A program made the position numbers and the translations under genes. A stretch of 64,000 bases of DNA from Arcanobacterium ihumii (GTDB taxonomy: Bacteria > Actinomycetota > Actinomycetes > Actinomycetales > Actinomycetaceae): NCBI RefSeq assembly GCF_900604515.1, contig NZ_UWOS01000001.1:372001-436000 (forward strand), written 5' to 3'. The notes under the pieces were generated by a model. The model saw only the letters and a program-made list of their open reading frames with translations. It ran no database searches and was not told the DNA's origin. This document shows, one piece after another, positions 20,189-30,871 of the stretch (the first letter of the stretch is position 1; each line of letters opens with the position of its first letter).

Positions 20189-23100
20189 TCAGAATTGTAA
20201 GCCGTAGCCATAGCCGATGGAAGTATCGTAGTCTTCAAATCCGCCATAGCCGTAGATATCATCGAATGAATCGAGATCACGGCTAATTATGTTGTTGAGC
20301 TGCTCGTATTCACTGCGAGCCGCTGGAGTTGGCTCGGCCTTCATACCACGCAACTGCTCAAGCCCGGTACCAGCTGGGATCAGCTTACCGAGGATGACGT
20401 TTTCCTTGAGTCCAGCAAGTGGATCAGACTTCGAGTTTAGCGCAGCTTCAGTAAGGACCTTAGTGGTCTCCTGGAACGAAGCAGCCGAGAGCCACGAATC
20501 CGTAGCAAGCGACGCCTTTGTAATACCCATGAGTTCTGGTCGACCCGATGCGGGTTTTCCACCCTCAGCAAGCGTTGCGCGGTTCGCATCTTCGAAGACT
20601 GCAACATCCACGAGCTCACCTGGGAGCAATGTGGTATCGCCTGCTTCAAGGACAGTCACGCGACGAAGCATCTGACGAACGATAACTTCGATGTGCTTAT
20701 CGTGGATTTCTACACCCTGTGAACGGTAAACGTTCTGAACTTCGGATACAAGGTGAAGCTGAGCCTGACGGCGTCCGGTAATACGGAGGACCTTCTTAGG
20801 ATCAACTGAACCTTCGACCAACTGCTGACCAACAGTTACGTGTGCATTCTCTGGAACGAGAAGCTTCGCACGCTTTCCAACAAGGTATACGAGGTCTTCG
20901 TCACCATCGTCGCGCTTGATGATGAGGCGGCGTGAACGCTCCATGTCCTCGATCTCAAGGCGTCCTGCTGCCTCAGCAAGAGGAGCTTCACCCTTAGGAG
21001 TACGTGCTTCGAAAAGTTCCTGAACACGTGGAAGACCCTGAGTGATGTCTTCTGCCGACGCCGCACCACCCGTGTGGAAGGTACGCATCGTAAGCTGGGT
21101 TCCCGGTTCGCCAATCGACTGAGCCGAAACAATACCAACTGCTTCACCGATATCAACGAGCTTTCCGGTTGCAAGCGAACGACCGTAACAAGCTGCACAG
21201 GTGCCAACACGGGAGTTACAAGTAAGAACGGAGCGAACCGAAATTTCCTTGATGCCTGCGTCAATCAGCTTCTCGAGAGCGACGTCGCCGATGTCCGTAC
21301 CAGCTTCGACGACGACGTTTCCGTCAGCATCCACCGCATCCTTTGCGAGGGTGCGTGCGTATACCGAGGTATCAATATCTTCGGAGCGAACCTCATTACC
21401 ATCTGCATCAGTGACGATGATTTGCTTCGTCAAACCACGCGAGGTACCACAATCTGCTTCGCGAACGATGACGTCTTGTGCAACGTCAACGAGACGACGG
21501 GTCAGGTAACCCGAGTCGGCGGTACGAAGAGCCGTGTCAGCAAGTCCCTTACGTGCACCGTGGGTTGCAGTGAAGTATTCGAGAGCCGAGAGACCTTCGC
21601 GGTAGTTGGACTTAATTGGACGTGGAATAATTTCACCATTTGGATCCGCAACAAGACCACGCATACCAGCAACCTGGCGAATCTGCATCCAGTTACCACG
21701 AGCACCGGAGGAAACCATCTGGTTGATGTTATTCCAGTAATCGAACTGATCACGCATTTCGTCGGCAACCTTGTCGGTTACTTCAGTCCACAATGCAACG
21801 AGGTCCTTACGACGATCCTCATCGCGAATGTTTCCTTCCTGGAAGTCCTGCTCAATCTTCGCAGCTTGCTTTTCCGCAGCCTCAAGGATTTCCGCCTTGT
21901 TCGCTGGGGTCTTAACATCGGAAACTGCGATGGTAACACCGGAGCGTCCACCCCAGTAGAATCCGGTTTCCTTTAGCGCATCGAGAGAAGCACCGACGTC
22001 GACCTTCGGGTAACGCTCGGCGAGTTCGTTAACGATTGCGCCAAGAACCTTCTTATCCACTACCTTGTTCACAAACGGGAACTGAGTTGGGAGTGCGTTA
22101 TTAAAGATCGAACGACCCAAAGTCGTTTCGAGCAAAATAGCGTCGCCCTCTTCGTAGTTCTTTGGAGCTTCCCAATCGCGTGGAAGAACAAGATCTTCTG
22201 CACCGAAGCGGATGTGAACCATTGCGTTAAGGTCCAATTCGCCAAGGTCAAACGCCATCTGCGCTTCAGACATCGAGGAGAAGTAACGTCCCTCGCCCCT
22301 TCCGCCTTCACGAATCATCGTAAGGTGGTAAAGACCAATAATCATGTCCTGTGAAGGAACCGTGACTGGGCGTCCGTCCGATGGCTTCAAAATGTTGTTA
22401 GCCGAAAGCATCAAGATGCGTGCTTCTGCCTGTGCTTCCACCGAAAGTGGAAGATGTACAGCCATCTGATCGCCGTCGAAGTCAGCATTGAATGCCGAAC
22501 ATACGAGTGGGTGGAGGCGAATGGCCTTACCTTCGATGAGCTGCGGCTCGAACGCCTGAATACCTAAGCGGTGAAGAGTAGGTGCACGGTTAAGGAGGAC
22601 CGGGTGCTCCTTGATGACCTCTTCGAGAACGTCGAAGACTTCGTCACGTTGGCGCTCAATAAGGCGTTTTGCAGCCTTGATGTTCTTAGCGAGCTCAAGG
22701 TCAACAAGACGCTTCTGGACAAACGGCTTGAAGAGCTCAAGTGCCATCGTCTTCGGAAGACCACACTGATGAAGCTTCAAGGTAGGGCCGACGACGATAA
22801 CCGAACGACCTGAGTAGTCAACACGCTTACCCAGCAAGTTCTGACGGAAGCGTCCCTGCTTACCCTTGAGCATGTCGGAAATCGACTTCAATGGACGGTT
22901 TCCTGCACCTTGGACTGGGCGACCACGGCGACCGTTATCGAAGAGCGAATCCACAGCTTCTTGGAGCATGCGCTTTTCGTTGTTAATCATGATCTCAGGC
23001 GCATTGAGATCAATCATGCGCTTGAGGCGGTTATTACGGTTAATAACGCGTCGGTAAAGATCGTTCAAATCGGAAGTCGCAAAGCGTCCACCGTCGAGCT

Positions 23101-24085
23101 GAACCATTGGGCGTAGATCCGGTGGAATCACTGGAAGCGCGTCGAGAACCATTGCTTCTGGCTTGGTGCCCGAGTGCAAGAATGCGTTAACAACCTTAAT
23201 ACGCTTGAGAGAACGGGTCTTGCGCTGGGCAGTTCCGGTTTCGATCTGTTCAACCAATGCATCGTGCTCTGCTTGAAGATCGAAGTCACGAAGACGGCGC
23301 TGAATCGCTTCTGCACCACGGAAAGCCTCGAAGTAATCACCCCAACGAGTTTCCATCTCACGATATGCGTCTTCGTCACCTTCAAGATCTCCGACCTTGA
23401 GCTTGAGGAACTTGTCCCAAACTTCATCAAGGCGTTCGAGATCCTGCTCGTACTGACGACGGATGCGGCGAGTATCTGCCTCCGAGGAACGCTTAATCTT
23501 GGCGCGAGTTGCTGAATCGACGTCGGACTTCTCCGCATCTTTCAACGCATCTTCTTCCGCGCGAAGAGCCTTTTCAACCTCAGCATCGCGTTCCTTTTCC
23601 AGGTTTGCGCGCTCAAGTTCATATTCACCAGTCAGGGTCGCAAGATCCTGGTGGCGGCGGTCTTCATCAACACTGGTAACCATGTAAGCTGCAAAGTAAA
23701 TGACCTTTTCAAGATCCTTTGGAGCAATATCAAGAAGGTAACCGAGGCGCGATGGAACACCTTTGAAGTACCAAATGTGGGTAACAGGTGCAGCGAGCTC
23801 AATATGACCCATACGCTCGCGACGTACCTTTGAACGCGTGACTTCTACGCCACAACGCTCACAAACAATGCCCTTGTAACGTGGGCGCTTGTACTTTCCA
23901 CAAGCACATTCCCAGTCACGGGTAGGACCGAAAATCTGTTCACCGAAAAGGCCATCCTTTTCTGGCTTAAGAGTACGGTAGTTGATGGTTTCAGGCTTGG
24001 TAACTGTGCCGTGTGACCATGAACGGATATCGTCGGACGTGGCCAGCGATATGTGGAGCTGATCGAAGAGATTAACGTCGAGCAA
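20189..24085 (-). CDS. rpoC: DNA-directed RNA polymerase subunit beta'
   Basis: Catalytic large subunit of RNA polymerase. The 1298 residues include the N-terminal zinc site ([20 protein letters not shown], about residues 60-79) and the absolutely conserved NADFDGDQM near residue 530, whose three Asp bind the catalytic magnesium. The second cysteine cluster [13 protein letters not shown] follows later. A charged coiled-coil insert near residues 140-230 is typical of actinobacterial beta'. The C-terminus ends in a Tyr/Gly-rich tail. The gap to rpoB is 102 bases, so they are probably cotranscribed. Confidence 0.99.
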   Translation of the reverse strand: MLDVNLFDQLHISLATSDDIRSWSHGTVTKPETINYRTLKPEKDGLFGEQIFGPTRDWECACGKYKRPRYKGIVCERCGVEVTRSKVRRERMGHIELAAPVTHIWYFKGVPSRLGYLLDIAPKDLEKVIYFAAYMVTSVDEDRRHQDLATLTGEYELERANLEKERDAEVEKALRAEEDALKDAEKSDVDSATRAKIKRSSEADTRRIRRQYEQDLERLDEVWDKFLKLKVGDLEGDEDAYREMETRWGDYFEAFRGAEAIQRRLRDFDLQAEHDALVEQIETGTAQRKTRSLKRIKVVNAFLHSGTKPEAMVLDALPVIPPDLRPMVQLDGGRFATSDLNDLYRRVINRNNRLKRMIDLNAPEIMINNEKRMLQEAVDSLFDNGRRGRPVQGAGNRPLKSISDMLKGKQGRFRQNLLGKRVDYSGRSVIVVGPTLKLHQCGLPKTMALELFKPFVQKRLVDLELAKNIKAAKRLIERQRDEVFDVLEEVIKEHPVLLNRAPTLHRLGIQAFEPQLIEGKAIRLHPLVCSAFNADFDGDQMAVHLPLSVEAQAEARILMLSANNILKPSDGRPVTVPSQDMIIGLYHLTMIREGGRGEGRYFSSMSEAQMAFDLGELDLNAMVHIRFGAEDLVLPRDWEAPKNYEEGDAILLETTLGRSIFNNALPTQFPFVNKVVDKKVLGAIVNELAERYPKVDVGASLDALKETGFYWGGRSGVTIAVSDVKTPANKAEILEAAEKQAAKIEQDFQEGNIRDEDRRKDLVALWTEVTDKVADEMRDQFDYWNNINQMVSSGARGNWMQIRQVAGMRGLVADPNGEIIPRPIKSNYREGLSALEYFTATHGARKGLADTALRTADSGYLTRRLVDVAQDVIVREADCGTSRGLTKQIIVTDADGNEVRSEDIDTSVYARTLAKDAVDADGNVVVEAGTDIGDVALEKLIDAGIKEISVRSVLTCNSRVGTCAACYGRSLATGKLVDIGEAVGIVSAQSIGEPGTQLTMRTFHTGGAASAEDITQGLPRVQELFEARTPKGEAPLAEAAGRLEIEDMERSRRLIIKRDDGDEDLVYLVGKRAKLLVPENAHVTVGQQLVEGSVDPKKVLRITGRRQAQLHLVSEVQNVYRSQGVEIHDKHIEVIVRQMLRRVTVLEAGDTTLLPGELVDVAVFEDANRATLAEGGKPASGRPELMGITKASLATDSWLSAASFQETTKVLTEAALNSKSDPLAGLKENVILGKLIPAGTGLEQLRGMKAEPTPAARSEYEQLNNIISRDLDSFDDIYGYGGFEDYDTSIGYGYGLQF

Positions 24086-24187
24086 GATTCCTACTTCCGA
24101 AGTATTTTACGCCGGGTAAATTCTTTTATTTCAATCGGTGGGCTAGGCGGCAGGCGTTTCGCCACCTACCCCACCGTCGAGAGCTAA

Positions 24188-27100
24188 CTAGAAGTCAGCG
24201 CCTGTCTGAAGGTCTTCGAGGCCAGTCTGAACACCAGCAGATTGCGGTGCACGGAAGGCGTCGTCGTCGGAATCCTGAAGGTTAATAGCATTACCCACAG
24301 AATCAAGGGCTTCTACGTTCAAGCAAAGCGAGCGCATTTCTTGAACAAGAACCTTGAATGATTCCGGAAGACCCGGCTCAGGAACGTTGTCTCCCTTAAC
24401 GATTGCTTCATAAACCTTGACACGACCAACGGTATCGTCAGACTTAATCGTCAACATTTCTTGAAGTGTGTGTGCGGCACCGTATGCTTCCAGTGCCCAA
24501 ACTTCCATTTCTCCAAAGCGCTGTCCACCGAACTGAGCTTTTCCACCGAGTGGCTGCTGGGTGACCATTGAGTATGGTCCAGTCGAACGAGCGTGGATCT
24601 TATCATCAACCAAGTGGTGAAGCTTGAGCATGTACATGTAACCAACCGAAACAGGCTCTGGGAATGGTTCACCGGTTCGACCGTCGAACAGACGTGCCTT
24701 ACCAGTCTCATTAACCATGCGGTCGCCGTCACGATTTGGCAAAGTATTGCCCAACAGACCCTTGAGCTCGTCGGAAAGCACACCGTCGAACACAGGGGTT
24801 GCCACGGTTTGGCGACCTTCAGTCTTCACAGCGGATTCAGGAAGGCGCAATGCCCACTCTTCACCGTTCTTGCGTGCTTCGGAAGCATCCCAACCTTGTG
24901 CTGCAATCCAGCCAAGGTGAAGTTCGAATACCTGTCCAAGGTTCATACGAGAAGGAACACCAAGTGGATTCAAAACAATATCTACCGGAGTTCCGTCTTC
25001 CATAAACGGCATGTCTTCGAGTGGAAGAATACGGGAGATAACACCCTTGTTTCCGTGGCGGCCCGCCATTTTGTCACCAATTGTGATCTTGCGACGCTGC
25101 GCAATATGAACACGAACAGTTTGGCGAACATCGGCTGCAAGTTCATCGTGGTTCTCAGACGAGAATTCCTTCACTCCAATGACGATTCCGGACTCACCAT
25201 GAGGAACGCGAAGTGAGGTGTCGCGAACTTCCTTTGCCTTTTCACCAAAGATTGCACGAAGCAGGCGCTCTTCGGAAGTAAGCTCGGTTTCACCCTTAGG
25301 GGTGATCTTTCCAACTAGGATGTCACCTGCCGAAACTTCAGCACCAATACGGATGATTCCACGCTCGTCGAGGTGCGAAAGCATTTCCTCAGAAACATTT
25401 GGAATATCGCGGGTAATTTCTTCTGGTCCGAGCTTAGTGTCGCGAGCATCAACCTCATGTTCTTCAATGTGAATCGAAGTCAAGAGATCCTCAGCCTGGC
25501 AACGCTGCGAAAGGATGATAGCGTCCTCGTAGTTGTAGCCGTTCCATGCCATGAAAGCAACCAAGAGGTTCTGCCCAAGAGCTAGTTCTCCACCGTCAGT
25601 CGCTGGACCGTCTGCGATAAGCGAACCCTTCTCCAAACGATCACCTTCAGAAACGGCGACGCGCTGGTTGGTGCAGTTACCTGGGTTGGAACGCTCGAAC
25701 TTAGCGAGCTTGTACATACGGTGGTTGCCGTCGTCTTCCTCCACGTAAACAGCATCTGCCGAAACTTCGGTAACAACGCCAGGAGCAAATGCAACGGTAA
25801 CATCTCCCGCATCAACAGCTGCACGGATTTCCATACCGGTTCCAACAAGCGGAGCAACCGGACGAATAAGTGGCACAGCCTGACGCTGCATGTTAGCACC
25901 CATAAGTGCTCGGTTAGCGTCGTCGTGCTCAAGGAACGGAATCATTGCAGTACCAACGGAACACATCTGACGCGCAGAAACGTCCATGTATCCAACTTCG
26001 TCTGGGTGAACAAGCGCAGGCTCTCCACCAGGAAGGCGAACGAGGACTTCTTGTTCCTTGAACGAACCATCTTCGTTAAGTTCAGCAGAAGCCTGTGCCA
26101 CTGCGTAACGATCTTCGTCAGCGGCATCGAGGTACTCGATTTCGTCAGTAACGCGGCCATCAACCACCTTACGGTACGGCGTCTCGATGAAACCGAATGC
26201 GTTTACGCGACCAAAGGAAGCGAGTGAGCCAATAAGACCAATGTTTGGTCCTTCAGGAGTTTCGATTGGACACATACGACCGTAGTGCGAAGGGTGAACG
26301 TCTCGAACTTCCATCGACGCACGGTCACGCGAAAGACCGCCAGGACCAAGTGCTGAGAGACGGCGCTTGTGAGTCAAACCAGCAAGTGGGTTATTCTGAT
26401 CCATGAACTGCGAGAGCTGAGAGGTTCCGAAGAACTCCTTGATCGCTGCGACGATTGGACGAATATTGATCAAGGACGACGGCGTAATCGCTTCAGCTTC
26501 CTGCGTCGTCATACGCTCACGAACCATACGGTCGAGGCGGGAAAGTCCGGTACGTACCTGATTCTGGATAAGCTCACCAACAGCGCGAATGCGACGGTTG
26601 CCAAAGTGGTCGATGTCATCGGTTTCAACAACGACGCTACGACCGCCTTCAGCCGAAACAACTTCTGTTTCGCCTGCGTGAAGTGCAAGCAAGTAACGAA
26701 GAGTTGCGGTTACGTCGGTGATCGAGAGCTGACGCTTCGAAGACTCGATGTCAAGACCGAGCTTCTTGTTGACCTTGTAACGGCCAACCTTTGCAAGATC
26801 GTAGCGCTTATCGTTGAAGTAGAAGTTGCGAAGGAGGTTACGTCCCGCTTCTGCCGTCGGTGGTTCACCTGGGCGGAGCTTGCGGTAAAGATCCTGAAGG
26901 GCTTCTTCTTGGGTCTTGACGGTGTCCTTTTCTAGGGTGTCAATGAGAATTGGGAAGTCCTTGAACTCTTCACGGATTTCCGACTCGCTCATACCCAAAG
27001 CCTTGAGGAACACAGTTACAGACTGCTTACGCTTACGGTCAATACGAACGCCAACCGAATCACGCTTATCGATTTCAAACTCAAGCCATGCACCACGCGA

Positions 27101-27649
27101 AGGAATTACCTTGGTGGAGTAGATGTACTTATCAGAAGTTTTATCCGCCAAACGCTCAAAATAAACGCCTGGAGAACGAACCAGCTGAGAAACAACAACA
27201 CGCTCAGTACCGTTAATAATGAAGGTACCTTGCGGGGTCATCAGCGGGAAGTCACCAATAAAGGTGGTCTGTGACTTGATTTCACCCGTTTCGTAGTTCT
27301 GGAATTCAGCAGTTACATAAAGTGCTGCCGAGTAGGTCATGTCCTTATCTTTACACTCAACCATCGAAGCTTTTTCATCTTCAAGGTGAGGGTTCGAAAG
27401 AATAAGGCCCATGGTACGAGCAGTGTTTTCAATCGGTGAAATCTCGTCAAAAATTTCTTCAAGGCCCGACTTTTCGCCTGGATGCTCAGCTCGCCATTCG
27501 TCTGAGCCAGTGAGCCATCCATAGGAGGAAGTCTGCAGACTTAGAAGGTCCGGAACCGACATAGGCTCCGTTAGTTTAGCGAACGAGATACGATCAGCGG
27601 CAAGTTTGCCGTTCACGACGGTGGGCATAGAGGTGCGCGAAGCAGCCAA
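24188..27649 (-). CDS. rpoB: DNA-directed RNA polymerase subunit beta
   Basis: Second large subunit of RNA polymerase and the target of rifampicin. The 1153 residues show the rifampicin-binding region [20 protein letters not shown] with the Asp, His and Ser positions of sensitive strains. They also show the C-terminal signatures [12 protein letters not shown] and [19 protein letters not shown]. Unusually, rplL is not directly upstream: a 5-kb PTS operon lies between them, so rpoBC must have a promoter within 27650-28048. Confidence 0.99.
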   Translation of the reverse strand: MAASRTSMPTVVNGKLAADRISFAKLTEPMSVPDLLSLQTSSYGWLTGSDEWRAEHPGEKSGLEEIFDEISPIENTARTMGLILSNPHLEDEKASMVECKDKDMTYSAALYVTAEFQNYETGEIKSQTTFIGDFPLMTPQGTFIINGTERVVVSQLVRSPGVYFERLADKTSDKYIYSTKVIPSRGAWLEFEIDKRDSVGVRIDRKRKQSVTVFLKALGMSESEIREEFKDFPILIDTLEKDTVKTQEEALQDLYRKLRPGEPPTAEAGRNLLRNFYFNDKRYDLAKVGRYKVNKKLGLDIESSKRQLSITDVTATLRYLLALHAGETEVVSAEGGRSVVVETDDIDHFGNRRIRAVGELIQNQVRTGLSRLDRMVRERMTTQEAEAITPSSLINIRPIVAAIKEFFGTSQLSQFMDQNNPLAGLTHKRRLSALGPGGLSRDRASMEVRDVHPSHYGRMCPIETPEGPNIGLIGSLASFGRVNAFGFIETPYRKVVDGRVTDEIEYLDAADEDRYAVAQASAELNEDGSFKEQEVLVRLPGGEPALVHPDEVGYMDVSARQMCSVGTAMIPFLEHDDANRALMGANMQRQAVPLIRPVAPLVGTGMEIRAAVDAGDVTVAFAPGVVTEVSADAVYVEEDDGNHRMYKLAKFERSNPGNCTNQRVAVSEGDRLEKGSLIADGPATDGGELALGQNLLVAFMAWNGYNYEDAIILSQRCQAEDLLTSIHIEEHEVDARDTKLGPEEITRDIPNVSEEMLSHLDERGIIRIGAEVSAGDILVGKITPKGETELTSEERLLRAIFGEKAKEVRDTSLRVPHGESGIVIGVKEFSSENHDELAADVRQTVRVHIAQRRKITIGDKMAGRHGNKGVISRILPLEDMPFMEDGTPVDIVLNPLGVPSRMNLGQVFELHLGWIAAQGWDASEARKNGEEWALRLPESAVKTEGRQTVATPVFDGVLSDELKGLLGNTLPNRDGDRMVNETGKARLFDGRTGEPFPEPVSVGYMYMLKLHHLVDDKIHARSTGPYSMVTQQPLGGKAQFGGQRFGEMEVWALEAYGAAHTLQEMLTIKSDDTVGRVKVYEAIVKGDNVPEPGLPESFKVLVQEMRSLCLNVEALDSVGNAINLQDSDDDAFRAPQSAGVQTGLEDLQTGADF

Positions 27650-28048
27650 AGGATGTTCCTTCCCTGGGTTCCGGTAAGGCTATCAGCGCAAGGACCGGAC
27701 ACGCGCACGCAAAATTAACGAAATTTTGGTTTCAGATAAAAAGGGTACGGGTGTTGATACACTGCGCAAGTTTCAAATTTACCGAATCTGGGTGAAATAG
27801 TCCAGCCCCTACCAATGTGGAAGGGGTCACGACTCCTATGCTCCAAGAAATCCTCGAAGGTCTGAGGGCGGTCGCTGCCAATCAGTTTCATCGATTTGCT
27901 TAGATTTTATTGACCAGAGCGCAATACGTGCTTTCTCGGTCTAGAAAGACTTTCCCACACCTGAGCGAAAACTGCAAACTCCCGGAGTGGCGTGTGCCCA
28001 CGTCAGGAAAGACATGGACACACGCAAACTAACGCTTACTTACTGCAA
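27650..28048. other. Intergenic region between ptsI and rpoB
   Basis: These 399 bases must hold the rpoBC promoter, but I cannot pick one with confidence. The only weak candidate is CTGGAC and TAAATT, 18 bases apart on the minus strand around 27775-27805. There is a small imperfect hairpin at 27806-27826 (CCCCTaCCA/TGGaAGGGG) and a probable ptsI terminator near the right end. No gene is seen. Confidence 0.45.
27990..28025 (-). terminator. Possible terminator after ptsI
   Basis: GCGTGTG and CACACGC form a stem that extends to 13 pairs, including two G-U pairs, around a 10-base loop. It lies about 25 bases after the ptsI stop. There is no U tract. Confidence 0.42.
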
Positions 28049-29734
28049 TTACAGCAAATCCTTGAGACCGGGGCTCGTCAAAGCTAATACGGCTGCCCGA
28101 GCATTTTCAGGATCATCTGCATCAACGGCGTATGCTGCCATTTGCTGACATGTGGCAAGATCATGAAGTCGGAGCGCGGTACGAACCGCGTTGACTTTGT
28201 TCGGTGCCATCGAAAGCGAAGACACTCCAAGTCCTACCAAAACCAGTGCGAGCAGAGGGTCTCCCCCCGCCTCGCCGCAAACACCAACCGGTTTACCGGT
28301 TGCCCGACCGCCTTCACACGTCATCTTGATCAGTGTGAGAAGAGCAGGTTGCCACGGACTAAGGAGCTCGGAGAATTCTCCTTGCATACGGTCGGCAGCC
28401 ATGGTGTACTGCGAAAGATCATTTGTTCCAATAGAAACAAAATCTACTTCACGCATCACACGGCCAGCCAAAATTGCGGTTGAAGCAATTTCAACCATCG
28501 CTCCAGCCTTCGGCAATCCAACTTCTTTAACCTTAGAAGCAAACCAACGAGCCTCTGAAGCAGTAGCAATCATCGGCGCCATAACCCGAACATCGGCGTG
28601 AGTTGCTTGATAAGCAGCCGCAAGTGCTTGGAGCTGAGTGTCCAAAAGGTCTTCTCGACGCTGGCAAAGTCGAATACCGCGTCGTCCAAGAGCAGGGTTT
28701 TCTTCTTCACCAAGGTTGGCAAATGCCAACGGTTTATCCGCACCAGCATCGAGCGTGCGAACCACGATACGGCGATCCCCAAACGATTTGAAAACCTTCG
28801 TATAAGTATCGATTTGTTCTTCGAGGCTAGGAGCATCAGTCCGATCAAGGAAGAGGAATTCAGTGCGGAACAAGCCACAGCCCTCAAGATCCATTGCAGC
28901 TGCGCGGGCGGCATCGTCAGCCGTGCCGATATTGGCAAGCAACGCGACCTTGTGTCCATCGTAGGTGGCGCCTTCTCCAGAAGATCCGGCAAGCGCCTTA
29001 GCGCGGCGAACAGCGCGTTCCTTAAGCTCATCGATTTCAGCTTCGCTTGGGTTAACAACCACTTCGCCAACGCCACCATCCACAGCCACGACGTTACCCT
29101 CAGCAGCTTCCACGATTCCTGAAACCTGAACAATCGCAGGGATTCCAAGCTGAGCCGCCAAAATAGCAGTATGGCTGGTTGTCCCACCTTCTTCGGTAAT
29201 AATCGCCGCACAGAGCTCAGGGGAAAGTGTTGCCGTCTCTGCCGGAGCAAGGTCACGAGCAACCAACACTGAAGGTTCGGTCAACTCTGGAACGCCTGGT
29301 GCTGGCAAGCCCAGTAACTGGGAAATCGTGCGGTCGCGGATGTCATACAGATCCGTAACACGCTCGGCCATGTAGCCACCAAGGCTGGACAACATATCCG
29401 CGTAGCCTTGGGTCGCCTCATGAACGGCTCGGGTCACCCCAACACCTTTCTTAAGTTTGGCATCCACGGCTTTTGCCAGCCCACGGTCCTTGGCGAGTTT
29501 CGCCGAGGCTTCTAGAATTGGACGCACACCTTCCGAGGCTTGTTCGGCACGTTCAGTGAGCTGTTGCGACACCGATGCCATCGCCTCGCGAACGCGAGAA
29601 CTTGCAGACTCCCAATCTTGGGTCTCAGGTTCCTTAGCATCGAAGCTAGGCGCTGCATGGACTACAACCGCCATGGCAGCAGCCGTTCCGCTAGATACAC
29701 CTAGACCGTGCAATACCTTGTGAATGCCAGTCAT
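28049..29734 (-). CDS. ptsI: PTS enzyme I (phosphoenolpyruvate-protein phosphotransferase)
   Basis: First enzyme of the sugar phosphotransferase system: takes phosphate from phosphoenolpyruvate and passes it to HPr in the cytoplasm. The 561 residues have the N-terminal HPr-binding domain, the phosphohistidine signature GGTTSHTAILA with the active His near residue 188, and the C-terminal PEP-binding barrel with LDAGADKPL, DFVSIGTNDLSQY and GVCGEAGGDP. It is the last gene of the PTS operon, 11 bases after the HPr gene. Confidence 0.98.
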   Translation of the reverse strand: MTGIHKVLHGLGVSSGTAAAMAVVVHAAPSFDAKEPETQDWESASSRVREAMASVSQQLTERAEQASEGVRPILEASAKLAKDRGLAKAVDAKLKKGVGVTRAVHEATQGYADMLSSLGGYMAERVTDLYDIRDRTISQLLGLPAPGVPELTEPSVLVARDLAPAETATLSPELCAAIITEEGGTTSHTAILAAQLGIPAIVQVSGIVEAAEGNVVAVDGGVGEVVVNPSEAEIDELKERAVRRAKALAGSSGEGATYDGHKVALLANIGTADDAARAAAMDLEGCGLFRTEFLFLDRTDAPSLEEQIDTYTKVFKSFGDRRIVVRTLDAGADKPLAFANLGEEENPALGRRGIRLCQRREDLLDTQLQALAAAYQATHADVRVMAPMIATASEARWFASKVKEVGLPKAGAMVEIASTAILAGRVMREVDFVSIGTNDLSQYTMAADRMQGEFSELLSPWQPALLTLIKMTCEGGRATGKPVGVCGEAGGDPLLALVLVGLGVSSLSMAPNKVNAVRTALRLHDLATCQQMAAYAVDADDPENARAAVLALTSPGLKDLL

Positions 29735-29745
29735 ACGTTTTCCTC

Positions 29746-30012
29746 TCAGGCGTCGAGGTCAGTTTCCAAAAGCTGTACCAGTTTTTCTAGCGTTTCTTCC
29801 GCGCCGTCGCCTTCCGCGGACAATGTAACTTCGTCACCACACTGAGCGCCGAGCGTCATAACTTCCAAAACGGAACCGGCGTCTACCGCTTCTTCTCCGC
29901 CAAGGGCAATTTCAACGTCAAGGCCAGATTCTTCAACGGCCTGCGTGAAGATCGCAGCCGGACGAGCATGTAGACCAACAGCTGAGGCAATCTTTGCCGT
30001 ACGAGTAGCCAT
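29746..30012 (-). CDS. ptsH: PTS phosphocarrier protein HPr
   Basis: Carries phosphate from enzyme I to the EIIA domain. The 88 residues contain GLHARPAA with the active His15. The region aligned with the regulatory serine of Firmicutes HPr reads GSVLEVMTLG. A serine is present, but the IMGVMSL core around it is not, so regulation by HPr kinase is doubtful. The gene lies 2 bases after the antiterminator gene and 11 before ptsI, clearly in one operon. Confidence 0.97.
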   Translation of the reverse strand: MATRTAKIASAVGLHARPAAIFTQAVEESGLDVEIALGGEEAVDAGSVLEVMTLGAQCGDEVTLSAEGDGAEETLEKLVQLLETDLDA

Positions 30013-30014
30013 TT

Positions 30015-30869
30015 TCAGGATTCCTTTCGGATCGGTTGAGCATCACCACTCACTCGAGCAATGTGCATTGTCAGGTAGGAAATTTCATCTTCGCTGACGC
30101 GTGTATCAAATCGCAATTCGATGATTGACGCCAGTCTATGCGCAACGGCCACACATTCGGGATAAGTATCGCGGATAGCTTGACCGATGGTTGAAATACC
30201 CTCGTTATTTAATTGTTTGTGTTGATGAATACGAACAAAAAGATAGCGCAGGTGGGTGATAAATCGTCCCACGTTCACAGACGTCGAGTCGAGGCGAACG
30301 TCAAAAGCAGCCTCGATTACTTCAACCATCTGTTGGATGACGCCGGTCATCATATACGTATAGGAGAGGTCACCATGGCTGAACCCTAAGTTCACGAGGT
30401 GTAAAGCGATTGCAACTGCTTCGTCTTGGGGAAGCTTGTTCTCCGCCAAGCGGTTGATCTGGGTGAGCAAATCAACCGCTTGCGTATATTCTTGCGGATA
30501 AAGACTTCTCACCTCTGCTTCGAGCGGGTATTGAACGTCAATATTGTTCTTTACCCGTTCGAAGGCGAAGGTAATATGGTCTGCTAACGCAAGAACGAAT
30601 GCGGGGTTGGATCCCAAGCCATCATGGCATGAGTTGAACGCTTTCTCGAGCAATTCGAGGATCTGAGGTGGGATATCAGCCAATAGCTTTCCCATATGGT
30701 CTGGGTCCCGCCCATCCACGGGCACGAATTTCCGAACAACTTTGACAGGGTCAACCTGGTGTCCAGGCTTAGCGTGGAAACCAAGTCCCCAACCCGTGAC
30801 GATGACTTCTGAACCGTCGTCGTCACGGGCCAAAACCACATTGTTGTTGAAAACTCGAAGGACGTCCAT
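30015..30869 (-). CDS. BglG/LicT-family transcriptional antiterminator
   Basis: RNA-binding regulator that prevents early termination in PTS sugar operons. The 284 residues start with a CAT RNA-binding domain (about residues 1-57, MDVLRVFNNNVVLARD). Two PRD domains follow (about 65-170 and 175-280), with the usual histidines in LADHITFAFER, AIALHLVN, FITHLRYLF and LTMHIARV. EII and HPr phosphorylate such histidines to signal sugar supply. Its expected target, a RAT hairpin overlapping a terminator, is present at 32988-33052 upstream of the transporter gene, so it probably controls its own operon. Confidence 0.95.
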   Translation of the reverse strand: MDVLRVFNNNVVLARDDDGSEVIVTGWGLGFHAKPGHQVDPVKVVRKFVPVDGRDPDHMGKLLADIPPQILELLEKAFNSCHDGLGSNPAFVLALADHITFAFERVKNNIDVQYPLEAEVRSLYPQEYTQAVDLLTQINRLAENKLPQDEAVAIALHLVNLGFSHGDLSYTYMMTGVIQQMVEVIEAAFDVRLDSTSVNVGRFITHLRYLFVRIHQHKQLNNEGISTIGQAIRDTYPECVAVAHRLASIIELRFDTRVSEDEISYLTMHIARVSGDAQPIRKES

Positions 30870-30871
30870 CG

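Noticed and set aside
21074-21976. 300-codon plus-strand frame opposite rpoC
   Set aside because: It is an antisense shadow of a conserved part of rpoC.
27838-27903. 21-codon plus-strand frame MLQEILEGLRAVAANQFHRF
   Set aside because: It has a plausible helix but a poorly spaced ribosome binding site, and it lies antisense within the rpoB promoter region. Too short to support.
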